From assembly GCF_910592395.1 (NCBI RefSeq), contig NC_088319.1, positions 11,720,001-11,784,000 on the forward strand: a stretch of 64,000 nt of DNA. Direction: 5' to 3'. Positions 22,756 to 34,915 of the stretch are shown here, in pieces. The notes under the pieces were generated by a model. The model did not search any database. It was not told the origin of the DNA and was given only the letters and a program-made list of their open reading frames with translations. The DNA is from Lineus longissimus (Eukaryota > Nemertea > Pilidiophora > Heteronemertea > Lineidae). How positions within the stretch are numbered: position 1 is the first letter of the stretch; the number at the start of each line of letters is the position of its first letter. The position numbers and the translations under genes are program-made.

Positions 22756-25544
22756 AAACATAGCAAGATGTTTCTTGCTGTCGAGAACAAGGAAACCTCA
22801 GGATCATCAGCTTAGTAATATCCCCTGCTGACCAACCAAAGGTTCTTTCTTTTTGTTTACTTTCTCTCGATTTCACGGCGCTTGAACTAAGCTCCAACTT
22901 GATTTCTTCCTCACATAATCCAGCCAAATGGCGTGGTAATCTTTACTTCCACGAAATAAAATAAAGAAAGAAAGCAAATCCAGCTTAGAAATGCACTCTG
23001 CCATGTTCCTTTTTTCATTTCTCACTCGTTTCAAAATCATTATCTTTCCTCTTGGCATAGTCGTCGAGTAGTGAACTTCTTGACCAGAATTGCTCGAGCG
23101 TTTTATACTTTCTCCATAAGTGACCTGCAGGTATAGCCAGTTTTTTAGTTCACCATCTTCACAGTGAGCAGAATTGAAGAGCAGTTATGATGATTGTTTA
23201 GTACCAATAGACCTAGACAATACGTAATGGGATTATCAGGGTAAAGCCCTTTGATGTATATATCTTAAATAATCTTTGGGTTATTCATCTTCTGATCGGG
23301 GATGTTTTTTTTTTCTCGAAGCACTAGAGAACCAAGCGAAAGCACAATGTACATGTACATGTAAGACAAAAAAATTAACAACTGCGTTTGATCTGCGCTC
23401 GTGTTTTTTTTCGGTTCAAATAAATAAAACTTCTTAACAAATACAAATATTTTATTCATCAAACTTTGAATGAGATACGCATAAAAGATTTCAAATAAGT
23501 GTTCTTCAGCCTTTAGAAATCTAGAGGTTGCAGGAGGTGTATTTTTCATCTCGAGTGATTGAACCCGGATATTGAACCAGATGTTTTCCACGCAGCGCAA
23601 TAACTGTTACAGAAACACGATGTTCTTGCAGATAGTTGATTCGGTCGATTTACATTTGGTCTTTTGTTTACTGTTAGCGTGTTTGTGGTAGAGAGTGTAT
23701 TTTTTTCTGAGAATTGATATTTCTTCAATTGGCGAGTTGTTTCAAAACATGGTTTAATTGACAAAACATGCCTGAAAGGTTCCCCGCGTGGTGATGACCA
23801 AAAAAGGTCAGGTTATTATGTGATTAGTAAAGGCTTGTAGGGGGCGATATTAAGAGGCGATATCAGGCCCTAAATAGAGCGGGCGGGTCCCAAGAGTCAC
23901 CCAAAACATTGTTCTTCATGCAGATTTTGGCAGATTTTCTGACTGGCGGAGGACAACAGAGATGCTCTAAGTCTAACCCCTTCCGCCCCCAACCCAAAGT
24001 CCAGCTACGGGCCTGCAAGAGTTTTTCACCCAAGAGTTGACGTCATCACATGTACCTTAAAAAACATTTCTGCGATCCTGGCTTTTGGTTTAATATAGCG
24101 TGTTTCAGTTTGAAGATAAAAACCTGAACTGATCTTGCTCCCCTTGCATTTTATTTGCAGGTTGTTCTATCATCAGACATGGAAACTCCAAAATGAGGTA
24201 AAGATACTTTGTCCTTAAAGAACTACCAATTCCCATAACATAGGGTGTATGACCGGCGCAATTTGGCGTAACAAAACATAAAATGGTAAAAACCAACGGT
24301 TCAGTGTAGGCTGCTTTGTTTGCATGTCGGAAACCAACTAGTGCTACATGTAGTCACTTCAGAAGGATATTTTATTTTTTCAGTCAGATGTCATACTCGG
24401 CTGAAATAGTACGCCAGAGTATACGGTTTACCTTAAGGGTAGGTGATTTGGTGGATACTATTTATGGACGTGAAGGAAAAATAACCGGGGCAGTAATTAA
24501 TAGCTCTGCACGCTGTCAGTAGGCTGAATCCGATACCGCCGATACACCAGCAACACAATACCCTTGTCTCTCGGAAGCTAGACTCGTACCTAGTGACAAC
24601 CCATCCCTCGGGCGAGCCTCAGCAACACTGGTGACCATTGAGCCGCTACTCAAGCTCTGGCAAGTGGTCGACAGGCAATGTATATTCATGAGCAGAGGAC
24701 CTCGTGGTGCCACTGGGGGACCTCGATACACTTGAAAGTACCGGTATATATGTCATGTTTACATGACCCGCCCGCGTTAAGTTACAGTGGCAAGCAAACA
24801 ACACTAAAAGTTTTGTGTTCAGTATTTCAACGATGCGCAATTTGGTCCATGTGTCGGCCGGGGTAATATATTCTCCTCCCAGTCGTTCCCCTCACGACCT
24901 GTACAAGGCTGTCATCTAGTTACATGTTAAGGTTAAAAGGTGAAAATATTCAAAACCCTTTAGGGAATTGTCGATTTCTCGCTATTTCTCACGACGACTG
25001 ACGGAAACAATCAACAAAACAAATGAAGCTGAAATGTGCGGAAACTTAACTCCGATTGACCCAAATTTATTCATGAATCAACTATCGGAACCCGCCGCCA
25101 TTTGTATTATATGAAACTTGTGGCAGATTGCCGGGAGGCTGTGAAAGGAATTTTCAATGCCGACCTTATAAAAATGCTATAGGGGGTTTTCGTATAAATT
25201 CGATGTATGCACGACAGTCGCGGAACAAAAGACTTTACAAGGGAGACTGCATTATTGCGTGGACATTTGTGTGCAGTTGAAGGGAGGGTGCAAACTTGAA
25301 CCCGTTTTGGGTGAGCGTACCGGGAGCAGACCGATGTCAGATCAGTTTCTAGTGGTTAGTACGACACTTTGACAGCCTTCCTCAGGTCGGATGAGAAGCA
25401 AGACGAATGTTCAATTAAGCCTTGAGGGTTGACCGTAGGCACCACTATTTTAGCTGAAACTTGATATCTTCAATCAAATTAAAACTCTTTCAAAACGAAG
25501 TGAATGCCAACTTCAAGGGCGGGAATCTGTTCTTTGTTTTCCAG
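22756..25544. other. No supported gene
   Basis: AT-rich up to about 24 kb, then somewhat GC-richer between 24.5 and 24.9 kb, where both strands stay open briefly (24516-24866) without a recognisable product. A TTTTTTCAG acceptor at about 24383 followed by AAGG|GTAGGT near 24439 frames a possible small exon, but no frame stands out. Confidence 0.4.
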
Positions 25545-25733
25545 AAGACAGCTTCCCATGTTTTAAATGGGCATTCAATTCATTTGGAAAATGTTCTAAT
25601 TGCTTTAGGACTAAGTTCTAGCCAAAATTGTGATGCCGATGGTCAACCCATAAGTATCGCCTTCACTCTCGACTGTGATTATGAATCTAAGAAAGCACTA
25701 CTTTCTCTGTCATATGCACCTCTAACGACTTAA
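25545..25733 (+). CDS. Candidate terminal exon, product unrecognised
   Basis: The stretch follows a good acceptor (TTTGTTTTCCAG) and stays open for about 62 codons from KTASHVLNGHSIHLENV to a TAA stop. The composition looks protein-like, with few low-complexity residues and an SIAFTLDCDYESKKALL segment. No domain was recognised and no partner exon was found upstream. The length alone is compatible with chance, so it is offered only as a candidate for an RNA check. Confidence 0.22.
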   Translation, partial: KTASHVLNGHSIHLENVLIALGLSSSQNCDADGQPISIAFTLDCDYESKKALLSLSYAPLTT

Positions 25734-26447
25734 TAATTATGAACGCGTCTACGCAACTGTGTATTCCCGAGTGATTTCAATATCATGACCTTGGAACTCG
25801 TGTGTATCAATGTCACCTCGACTAACAAATTACATTCCAATCTTCCGATGTAAAGTGACATATTTCAGATAACATTTAAATCTGTTGGCAAGTTTCTTAA
25901 CATTTGATTCCGGCCGTGACCTTTTTTTCGAAAACACCGACCTTGTTCTTGTCATCTATAATATTCAGACGATTTTGGGTAAATACGCGATGATTTCGTG
26001 ATCAGCTTCTGGATAGCAAAACGGCGGACTCAAAGAATATCAGATGCAGTTTTATCACGCTGTATTTGTTCTTTCCTCTGAACGCTAATCAAAATCTCGA
26101 ATTATCAAAACCCCTCGCCCGAAGATAGATTTCAAGGGTGGTATCGTATGGCAAGATTTGTTTTGAACGAGATTAATCACTTTTTCTTGGCGGGCTTTTC
26201 TTGCGGGAGTTGTGCATAGCTGAAGGGTTGAGAGGTTTCCGTGACTTCATCATTTACTAGGCTTTGGCGGTATCAGTGCATCGCTGCATGGCGGGAATAT
26301 GTCCAATAGCGGTAGGCCTACCTGTATATTATATGTCACGTAATCTGAGAGACGAAAGCCCCGAAAAATAACCAACACTTGTAGATCACGTTGATGAGGA
26401 GGAGCACCTAATGGAAACTGAGGTTTACGCTGACTTATGAAAGGATA

Positions 26448-26636
26448 CACTCTTAGAAATAAAGGTTTTTGAGCGTCTAACCGTCAATGGGGTTTATATC
26501 GGCAAAAACAAATATGCACGTTTTGGAGGTTTGTTGGTAAAATAAACAAAAACGGTTTTGAGATTGTAAAAAGCCTCTAAGGGATGCATAGTGTGGCAAG
26601 GCCAAAAAAACGTCATAGCCTTTATTTCTAAGAGTG
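26448..26636. mobile_element. TA-flanked MITE (~189 bp), ACTCTTAGAAATAAAGG type
   Basis: Ends CACTCTTAGAAATAAAGGTT and AGCCTTTATTTCTAAGAGTG are near-perfect inverted repeats of about 18 bp. TA flanks both sides, as for Tc1/mariner-type insertions. Non-coding. The clear termini suggest a fairly recent insertion. Confidence 0.85.
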
Positions 26637-28204
26637 TATGTTGCTTCATACAATTAACTTTTGATACATCATGCGAAATCGCTGCATCCTGTCTTCGCAT
26701 CGGAAAGATCAAAAACATCTGAAACATGTGGAAAGGTTCACTAGGACTGAAATGCTGAAAAAAGAAATACCCTAGACATGCACGCGAACACTGAGAATGT
26801 TAATCTCGTTAATCGTTGGAAGACAATCGTCGTGTTTTAGTCAACACTGTTCAAAATTAATGTGTTTGTCATGCAGCCGCACTACTAATCAAGTCTCCCT
26901 TTCCTCAAAATTGCCCATGGCATATTTGTCGTGATACACAATTAAAATGATTTAAATCCTACTTTAGACTGCAATAGAAAAGACAAATTTCCAGGCAAGT
27001 CAATTCTGAATCTAGTTTTCCGTGGCACTTAACAGTCAGTTTAATGGCCGATTATTAAAAGAGCGCATACCAATATCAGTCGTGCAGGTTATGCAGTGCA
27101 TTGACATTGGAAATATTTCTCCAAATCAAAGTTGCAAAACTGCCCAAACAAAATAGGTTAATTTTACATTATGGCCATTCTATCGCACACAATATTTAGA
27201 ATGAACTTTCGTCACATCTTTACGACAAACTCAGTGTACCTACAAAGTTGATTCGGAAACATCAACCGATCTAACTGCTGCCGTTAGAAAAAACATGTCT
27301 ATATGATTATTTTAATCGCTACACTTCATCACCGTCAACAAACGGAACACGTTTAGAAACAGCTTACGCAATATCTTCACAAGCTCTTGTACCAATAGTA
27401 GATTTGGAAAACATCAACTGTAGATCTACCAATGCCACGATTGACAGTAACTGCTCTGAAAGTCATTAAGTTAACTACTACACACTTCATTCTTGTCACC
27501 AATCTGATCATATCTGTCTGTAGAGAAATAACTGCCATCTTTCATCGCGGAGCGAGCTTCCATTCAAAGCGTTACTTTCTCCAAACTATCCATTTCCCCG
27601 GGTGCGAATTGATGGTATCGCGGCAAATTGGCACATAAAGACAGCCATTAGCGACGTTATTATGTCTGTATGTATTCACTTAACAGGCTAATCGTCTGTC
27701 AACTAGGGTTTATCGCCGGGGGAGACGTGATTTTTCTCGCCCTGAATTATTGCGCGAGAAACGAAGGTGATGGTTCGTATAAGGTAAGTTCCATTTTTAG
27801 CCCGGTGATAGACTTCTTTCGAAGGGTATAACTGAAGGGTCACACCGATGTAGAAGTAGAAAATGTCCCCATGGCTAAAGTGTTCAGCCCTATTCTGGCG
27901 AATTGTGATAATTATGGTTCTAAAGATGTCTTGTCCGTCAATATACCTCAGAGAATAAGCTCATAATGGAATCTTTTGTTACCCGGACATTCTATCATTA
28001 GGACATTTCAAACTTCTACACCGGGCAAGCACATAGGGTACTTTACTGAGTTCAGTTCAACGGACGGTTCTTGGATCGATCGAATTGATCTAAAGTACTA
28101 CTGTGTATAAATGTGATATATCGTTTTAATGGATTATCAAATAGTATAAAATTCATATCGACACACAAATCATCAACGCAGGAAATTGATTATTGTTGTG
28201 GAAA
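26637..28204. other. No supported gene
   Basis: AT-rich DNA with one 68-codon frame at 27432-27638 and no motif. Nothing else was recognised. Confidence 0.5.
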
Positions 28205-28325
28205 ACAACTTTTGTCACCAGCGTTAACTTAGCTTGGCGTTATCTCCTTCAGTTAACTCCTTTAGACTTAAAGCCAAGTAAAGTTAATGCCAGCGTTAGT
28301 GAAAAAAACTTGCTTTGAATAACTT
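28205..28325. mobile_element. Foldback repeat family C, copy 2 (best palindrome)
   Basis: The left arm, CACCAGCGTTAACTTAGCTT then GGCGTTATCTCC, is complementary to the right arm, AAAGCCAAGTAAAGTTAATG then CCAGCGTTAGTG. The spacer is about 20 bp. The outer AAAACAACTTTTGTC and AAAAAAACTTGCTTTG parts extend the pairing loosely. Non-coding MITE-like element. Confidence 0.75.
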
Positions 28326-28927
28326 GGCCCTGAGCCTTTAATCAGCGAAATGCGCCAGCTACAACGGGAGTTTTATCTATTTGCCATTACCCCAATATTG
28401 CCCTAGGCCAGTCTCGTATTCTTCTCATTAAATACCACTTAAATTGGAGATAACACTGAAAAATCGTTTAAAGTGATGTAAGCAGGGCTTTGATTTCAAA
28501 CTGTTTGAAGAGCATTAAAACATTTTTTCCTTTTTGCATCAAAACTCGGGTTTCAAATGTTACTCGGCTCTCAGATCGAGTTGACAAGCACCATTCAGGA
28601 AACAGGGCGACAGGTTTCGAGAATAAGGAGGAGAACAAATGGATTTGAAAAATTGAAGAAGCATAGCACTTCATTTCAATATTAACAGCATACAAAATTT
28701 GTTGCAAGTTTGATTGACGTCACTCTGCAGTAAAATATGCTGTTTGTGTAAATATTGTTCTTTGAACCTGCTTCAGTTGCATTTTCAACTACATGTATAG
28801 GCATACTAATTTACATATTCTATGCTATAATAGCGTTACAGAGTAAGGGTGGAAAGAGACAAGAGAAAATGCTGACCTATGCATGAATTCGTACCAATTA
28901 TTAAAAGGACCAAGGTAGAATTTCCAG

Positions 28928-29000
28928 ATAAGATTCTTAGAAAAGATTCTTCAAGATTTTTGTAATATTGTCAGTTAAGAACTTAGCTAAGAATCTTACA
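28928..29000. repeat. Small inverted repeat (TAAGATTCTTAG / CTAAGAATCTTA)
   Basis: Twelve-base complementary arms are separated by about 47 bp. The spacer repeats AAGATTCTT internally. No gene is associated. Confidence 0.6.
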
Positions 29001-30077
29001 GGAATCTCATATCGAACATGCGGAACTGAATAAGTCTTTAGTAAAGTATCCTATCGGGATATTGGAGCTGGTTGCGGAGAGAACAAAAGCCGGACGACAA
29101 ACCAGGGGAGATTTCCCGGATCTGACAACGCTGGAGTGAGCTTAGGACTATACGGGGTTGATTTTCATGACAGGAACCAAAGCGATGGGATGTTGAGACC
29201 ATGAGTTATTCTTGACAGTAACATGAGAAGGTTAACTATGCCGGACGTCGGAGGAGTACAGTTGCTCTCTGAGGAACGAAAGGAATCAGTTAAGCTAGAC
29301 ATGGACGTTGTTCATGGAGTCAATTATCAGTGTCCGTGTAACATGCCTACATCCCAACCTCCGACGCGACGAACACTAATAGAAAGTGCTTTTTCGACTA
29401 ATCATCTTCTCTGGAGTGGTATTAATGATGATTGCCTGGGGTGGTTTTGCTAAAATTGATTGAGTTGATGTTTATTAATGGGGTTAAGTCTTCAATTCAA
29501 AGCTCAATGGAGAAGCCATTATGCAGATTCGAAACGCTGTCAGTTTATTGTAGAAATATGTCAAATACATCGGTCTTCATCCAACAATTGAATCGAATTC
29601 ATCACATAAGCTTAACCCTTTCGCTTAACCCGCAGACATGGCAGAGCGACTTGCGAAGCATTTCGAAACGTTGCGACAGTGAAAAACTATCAGGAACTAA
29701 ATCCATAAGAATCTACATGTACCATAAGATAAAGTGGACCAAACTTCCTTCTCATAGACACCGTGTCCGAATTTCTGACAAATCCCCTTTAGCCTGTGGG
29801 TTCAAAGGTATAATTTTCCGGTTTCCACATGATCGACTATATCAAGATCGAGTTGGGCTTCTTTGAAAGCTGTTCGATGTCACAGCGCTAAGGTAAACAT
29901 GTTTATCCAAACGGCTTAGCTTCAAAGCCACCACAACTTTGAACTTGGGGATATAGATTTGCTCGGTTCGGCTTGGTTTACTGATGAGAAGACCGATGGT
30001 CGATAATTTCTCGATTGATATACGCAAAGCAGGTTGTCGGGCTCTCACACGAGGTTACTTGAGCAGTATGAATTGCT
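29001..30077. other. No supported gene
   Basis: A 144-codon frame (29432-29866) and a 76-codon frame (29223-29453) are open but show no family motif, and no splice pattern favours them. I regard them as chance. Confidence 0.4.
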
Positions 30078-30415
30078 GGCCTGGAGAGAGGCCTTCGACG
30101 TGAAAACTGGTCAAAATGTCTGTGCTTGAAGCAGTACGCTGATTACCTCTGAATGTTTGAAGTTTTGACCTGGGCTGGGGGAGAGAAACCTTCGACCTGA
30201 AATTGTTTGACAAGGGCTGTGCTTTGAAGCAGTAGCTGGTTACCCCTGAATGGTTGAAGTTCTGGCCGGCAGACAATAGGCCTTTGACAAGGAACTGGTC
30301 ATCGAGAAACAAGCTATGATTATCACTTCTCGAAAAGGGCGGTGCTTTGAAGTTATTATACCTCGTCATCAGAATGTTTGAAGATTTGACCTGAAGAGAG
30401 GCCTACCACTTGGCA
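30078..30415. repeat. Diverged tandem repeat, unit ~98-122 bp, about three copies
   Basis: The motif GTGCTTTGAAGCAGTA recurs at about 30121, 30219 and 30341. It is followed each time by CTGAATGxTTGAAGTTxTGxCC and preceded by GAGGCCTTCGACxTG-like text. The minus strand stays open for 104 codons across it (30369-30055), giving a weakly repeated peptide. This openness probably reflects the repeat and not a gene. Confidence 0.75.
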
Positions 30416-31930
30416 GTGGCCCCGTAAAGCAAGTTCTCAATTCAATGTTGAAAACCATTTTATTCATTGCTATGAATCATTTCCTCCAACTCAGCGGAGA
30501 TTTTTATGAATCTTTTGAATGCTGATTGAGCTATTCCTTTGAGGAAAACAATAATTAGTTGTAAATGTGAAAGTGATCAAAGCATCCGTGTCGGGACCAG
30601 TGAATATTTATACAAAAATGGCGGCACACATGTCTAAAAGTAGAATATTTCATCACAAAGCACCATTTCCTTTTTTTTAGCTCCGAAACCTAAAACAGTT
30701 GAATGTCAACTTAATTAATGTAAATAAGCCCATCACAAAAAGGCTTCTCCAAAAAAGAGAATCTTAGCAGTCTGAAGCTGCCTCTAGCTTTTCGAAAAAC
30801 AGATCTTTAAAACAAGCACACCTGATGATTTTCTGACGAAAAGCTTTGTTTCGTTTCTTCCATCGTTTCATGCTTGAAAGGTATTTTCTGTTTCACAGAA
30901 TTATCAGTTTTGCATGTTGATGGAAAGGAAGAAGAAGTCTTTATCAAGTATCTAACATCAAGTATAGTCCATATTTGGTAACAGTTAACAGGTAAGACTG
31001 TCTTGGCCTCATAGGAGAACAACTCATTTTTCTGTCTTTGTTAGCTTTTGTAGAGTGTACATATGTACATATAGGTAATGTTGAAGATTAAGATGAGCTG
31101 TCTACGGATTACGATTACTTAGCTCGATATACCTACTACACAATTCCCTATGTACCTCAAATTAGAAAAGAAATCACCTCAGTGCTCGTCTTTTGGCGTG
31201 TTTAATGGGGCCTTGTTGTTGCTGCTTATGTTCACGTGCCTTTTGTATTATATTCACAGCCCTTCTTGAAAAGGTCGTCAATGAAAAACCAATCAATAGG
31301 CAGCTTTAGAGCGGATCTTTCTCAAGCTAATCACTTTTGTCACTGGAATCCTTAAACTGCAATTTACAAGTATTCGTGGCCTTAAAATGTCATCCTGACT
31401 AAGATGAATTCGTTCACGCGACATTGAGAGTACTAAGTGCTGTTATTTGAAAATCATTAAAAACTACCTTTTAACAAATTATCGTGAACAGAAATGTCAC
31501 TCTTCAATCACATGATGTTGAAGTCTACCTTCTTTCAGATCGTCAGTGAAAAGTTCCCTTCGAGACGTCCCAACAACACGCTATTTCCCATCATGGCGTC
31601 CCACAGGCACGCTATCATTCGACAGCTTGTCGATACAGGACCATTAACCTGTCCTAAAGTTTACTCAAATTCTTATTGATGATGCATTGTTCGAGTGAAC
31701 TTTCATTTTGATTGTTATTTCACAAAACCGTTGTTATTGATCAAATACTGGCCTATACTGATCGCGACGAAGATTCACCTGGTCCCGCAGCCTTTCATTG
31801 AAAAGCTCCACTTGATTTGCCTATCGCTACATTTTGTACGTATGCACTGATGAGTAGTGAAGTGTCTATTCGACTTTCCTCAACATTACCTTATCTTGCC
31901 TCATTCGCGCAATTAAAAGATTTCAGGATG
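30416..31930. other. No supported gene
   Basis: AT-rich, short frames only (71 codons or fewer). A frame at 31494-31679 is unrecognised. Confidence 0.5.
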
Positions 31931-32095
31931 ATACACGGTCTATTGTCTTTAAACAACACCCGCGCGCACCTAGGCCTAAATACGCGTTTTTACTGTCTTA
32001 TCAAAGGGTTATCTGGGCAAGTCTTGATGATATCAACCCCCACGAAACACTTTTCATCGGGGTCTATAAGCGTAAATCGGCAGGGAAAATAAACT
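31931..32095 (+). repeat. Dispersed repeat family D, intact copy
   Basis: ATACACGGTCTATTGTCTTT, CACCTAGGCCTAAAT, TGTCTTATCAAAGGGTTATC and GATATCAACCCCCACGAAAC occur in this order. The same order is found at 37516-37690, partly at 45068-45185, and split at 9658-10245. No terminal repeats or coding capacity were seen. Confidence 0.65.
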
Positions 32096-32729
32096 TAATC
32101 ACATTTGGTATGTAAGTACCACGGGATCGGTTCCAATCGATGACCCTAGAATTGTGCTTTAAATTGCAATTTTTTTCATCTGGGCCGGAATAACCGATAA
32201 ACAACCCGCATTCGACGTGGCTAATCAGCGAAATTGCACGGCATGATTCTTAAAAAAATTGTGGCGTGATTTGCCAGTTTTTCATCTGATCAGTCGCTGG
32301 TCATCTCTGATTATCGGTAACATGGGAAATGAAAAGGTGCATTGAACATCGCTGGTCGAAGCAAGGACTGACCTAGAACAGATTAGATCTTGCTGTTGAA
32401 GCATGCAGACATATGTGGTTTGTTTGGGCAAAAGCAAAAAAACCATGATAGATTTTCCGATGAGATATATTCGCTGCGATTGTTTCTGTCACTCAAAGCG
32501 CTTTATCTCATTGTCCCCAGCCATTGGCCACCACATTCATGACTCCAGCTCCGTTATCTGGGAGAACTGCAGATCCAAGCTGCAGCTACGGACCAATATT
32601 CGTATTTTTGCCATCCCTACCAGCTAGACCCCCTTTCATTTACGCCTGAATTGAGAAAATCAAGTCGAATTGAGTGCCTTTCTCAATAAGACAACGACAC
32701 GGAAACAGCGGTGTTAGCAAAATTGCATG
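32096..32729. other. No supported gene
   Basis: Only a 74-codon frame at 32403-32627, without motif. Confidence 0.5.
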
Positions 32730-32822
32730 CATGATTACTGAACCACCGCAGTGTGTTTGTTGAACTGCATTTCTATTTTCCTGGACCACCAGTAATTACG
32801 AACGGCATACCCCTTTAACAAC
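32730..32822 (+). mobile_element. MITE family B, right-end fragment
   Basis: GCATGATTACTG, then TTTTCCTGGACCACCAGTAA, then TTACGAACGGCATACCCCTT matches the right third of 22538-22755, including the terminal repeat. The rest is missing. Confidence 0.65.
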
Positions 32823-33835
32823 GCCGTTACGCTGGCTTGAGACAACACATCAATATACCTTACGATTTCGGTGCTATAGTTTATCACGTAGAAATAAATC
32901 AAATTCTACACAAACTTGCACATTTCTACTTTTTAGACATGATTAATGCATATTTCATAGCGGGTCAAATAACACCTGATTCAATTTGCGAACCTATGTT
33001 GACGTTAACTGAAAGAAGATTAACGAGAGTCAAATTGCCAGATGTTTGAGATGATCATGAATTGTGGACTAAAAGTGGTTCAATATGCATAATGACTGCA
33101 TCAGGTATATAAGTAAGTTACGGGTGTGTGCGATGGACCTGTTAAGTGCTAATTTTCAAAACGCATCATTAAGTCAACCAGAAGTCACCATGCAACAGAG
33201 GTGAAACAAATGACATTTCGTAATACGTATGTACATAACGATACACTGCATTCTGCTAAATTGAATTATATCAATACATAACGTAGAATCCGATTTTAGA
33301 AGTCACCAATCCATTTGCATGCGTATTGTCGACCCGATCACCGCTGATCGTTTAGAAATGATGTTAAAGTATATCCCGCCCCTCTTTCACTCATTTGTCA
33401 TAGTAGACGTACAGTCTTGACTGATAAATCGTTCTTGGTGAAATATATATTTGCTATAAACGTCATATCGGATCAACAAGCTTAGCCTGGCGCCATTGGG
33501 TGGGCATAAAACACAGACGGCAGTAAATCAGGAAGATGCACTCGAGCTGACGGTTATGGTTGGTGGTCACGTGATGTTAGTCATTGCGCCATTTGTCTGA
33601 TTTTCCGTTTTTACACATTAGGGTGGATGAAAAATTGGTCCTCCGCCAATTAACTCTGGTCGGCATGACTGAGTTTCGCCTTTTTTGATCATTTGTATGG
33701 TGATCGCAGGCTTTGAACGGGAAAATTGCAATTATGCAGAGGCAGTCGCACTAAAAAGCCAGTAGCCTCGTTTTGTCTGTTTTTTAAATTCATTTTTTGG
33801 CACTGAACCGAATTATACACACTCAATGCAATTTT
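32823..33835. other. No supported gene
   Basis: A 70-codon frame at 32837-33049 is open but unrecognised. No other signal was seen. Confidence 0.5.
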
Positions 33836-33983
33836 GCGGGACGTCCATTACATGTATATGTTTTTCCTGTCCATATCATTTCCAGTATCATTAGGACATC
33901 CATTGTCCAGGCTATACGTGTGGACTCGATGTCCAAATGAGAAACAAATATTCAGGCAGATTAACGTGAAATGGATGTCCCGC
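33836..33983. mobile_element. MITE-like inverted-repeat element (148 bp)
   Basis: Ends GCGGGACGTCCATTACAT and TGAAATGGATGTCCCGC are inverted repeats with two mismatches. Internal TCC/GGA-rich motifs (GGACATCCATTGTCC) add further self-complementarity. No clear target duplication and no ORF. Confidence 0.6.
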
Positions 33984-34121
33984 TCGGCACTACCAGAATG
34001 GTAAAGCATTTAAAGAGTTGACCTTCTCTTTTCACAGAACATTTTCTGTAGTAACTATCCTCGCTTAACCTTCAATCGTTACACTTTCAGCCAATGTATG
34101 TACTCATCGACTCGGGCTTGT

Positions 34122-34250
34122 TTGTTGAAAACAAATTTTGTCGGGCACTCTAAAGTTGACTAATTTGGCAGTATCTCCTTCAGTTAGGCTTTCAGACTTA
34201 ACGCCGAGTTCCTCATCGTTAGTGTCAAAAGAAGTTTTGAACAACTGAGC
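34122..34250. mobile_element. Foldback repeat family C, copy 3
   Basis: Outer arms TTGTTGAAAACAAATTTTGT and CAAAAGAAGTTTTGAACAAC are complementary with mismatches. The centre, AGTATCTCCTTCAGTTAGGC then CTTAACGCCGAG, matches copies 1 and 2. Confidence 0.65.
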
Positions 34251-34915
34251 GGAGATTTCATTAAGAGGCGATGCAGACGAGTTTTATGTAAGTCAGCTGC
34301 ACTACAACACAGCAACTCTAGTTTCGGTCTTTAATCCCCGTCAAATCACCAATTATTTGGTGCTAACCTCTTACATGCTGAACAGGCTTTCACAAGTGCT
34401 AGAACTTCCAGTACAATTCGATCGTACCTCCGTCAAAACAGGCTTGAACGAGAACGATTTCTATATTGAATAGTAAACGCGATCTCTCGTCTGCCAAAGT
34501 AAATGTACTTTGCTAAGATGGGTTGAACGCGTGTTGGTCTACTTTGAACACTAGTCTTGCATGATGTGATGGATACCCCGTCATTGGCTGATTTTTTTTC
34601 TTATTATCTCGGAACTTTGTGTACAGTAATGAGAGTCAATAATATAATTTCATTGCTTCAGATTAGAATTCGGGTCAGAAAGTGGAGACAAGACTTATTT
34701 ACCTATAAGCGTTTTAATACCGAGCCAGTGGTCCTTCGCTGTCTCATCAAAGCCGATCATAGACCGAAAATGCAGACCATAAGCAGAGACGCAAGCCAAT
34801 GGGATAGGACGTAATCTAACCCAGTGGTCTTAATAAGTCATTCTCAAACACCTTGATGTTTAATGAACAGCAGTTTGAACAGTGTAAAATGCAAATGCAA
34901 ATGCCTCTTTTTGAA
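34251..34915. other. No supported gene
   Basis: An 85-codon frame at 34557-34814 is unrecognised. TGCAAATGCAAATGCC at about 34889 is a short direct repeat. Confidence 0.45.

Noticed and set aside
29432-29866. 144-codon frame, plus strand
   Set aside because: No family resemblance, and its length fits chance.
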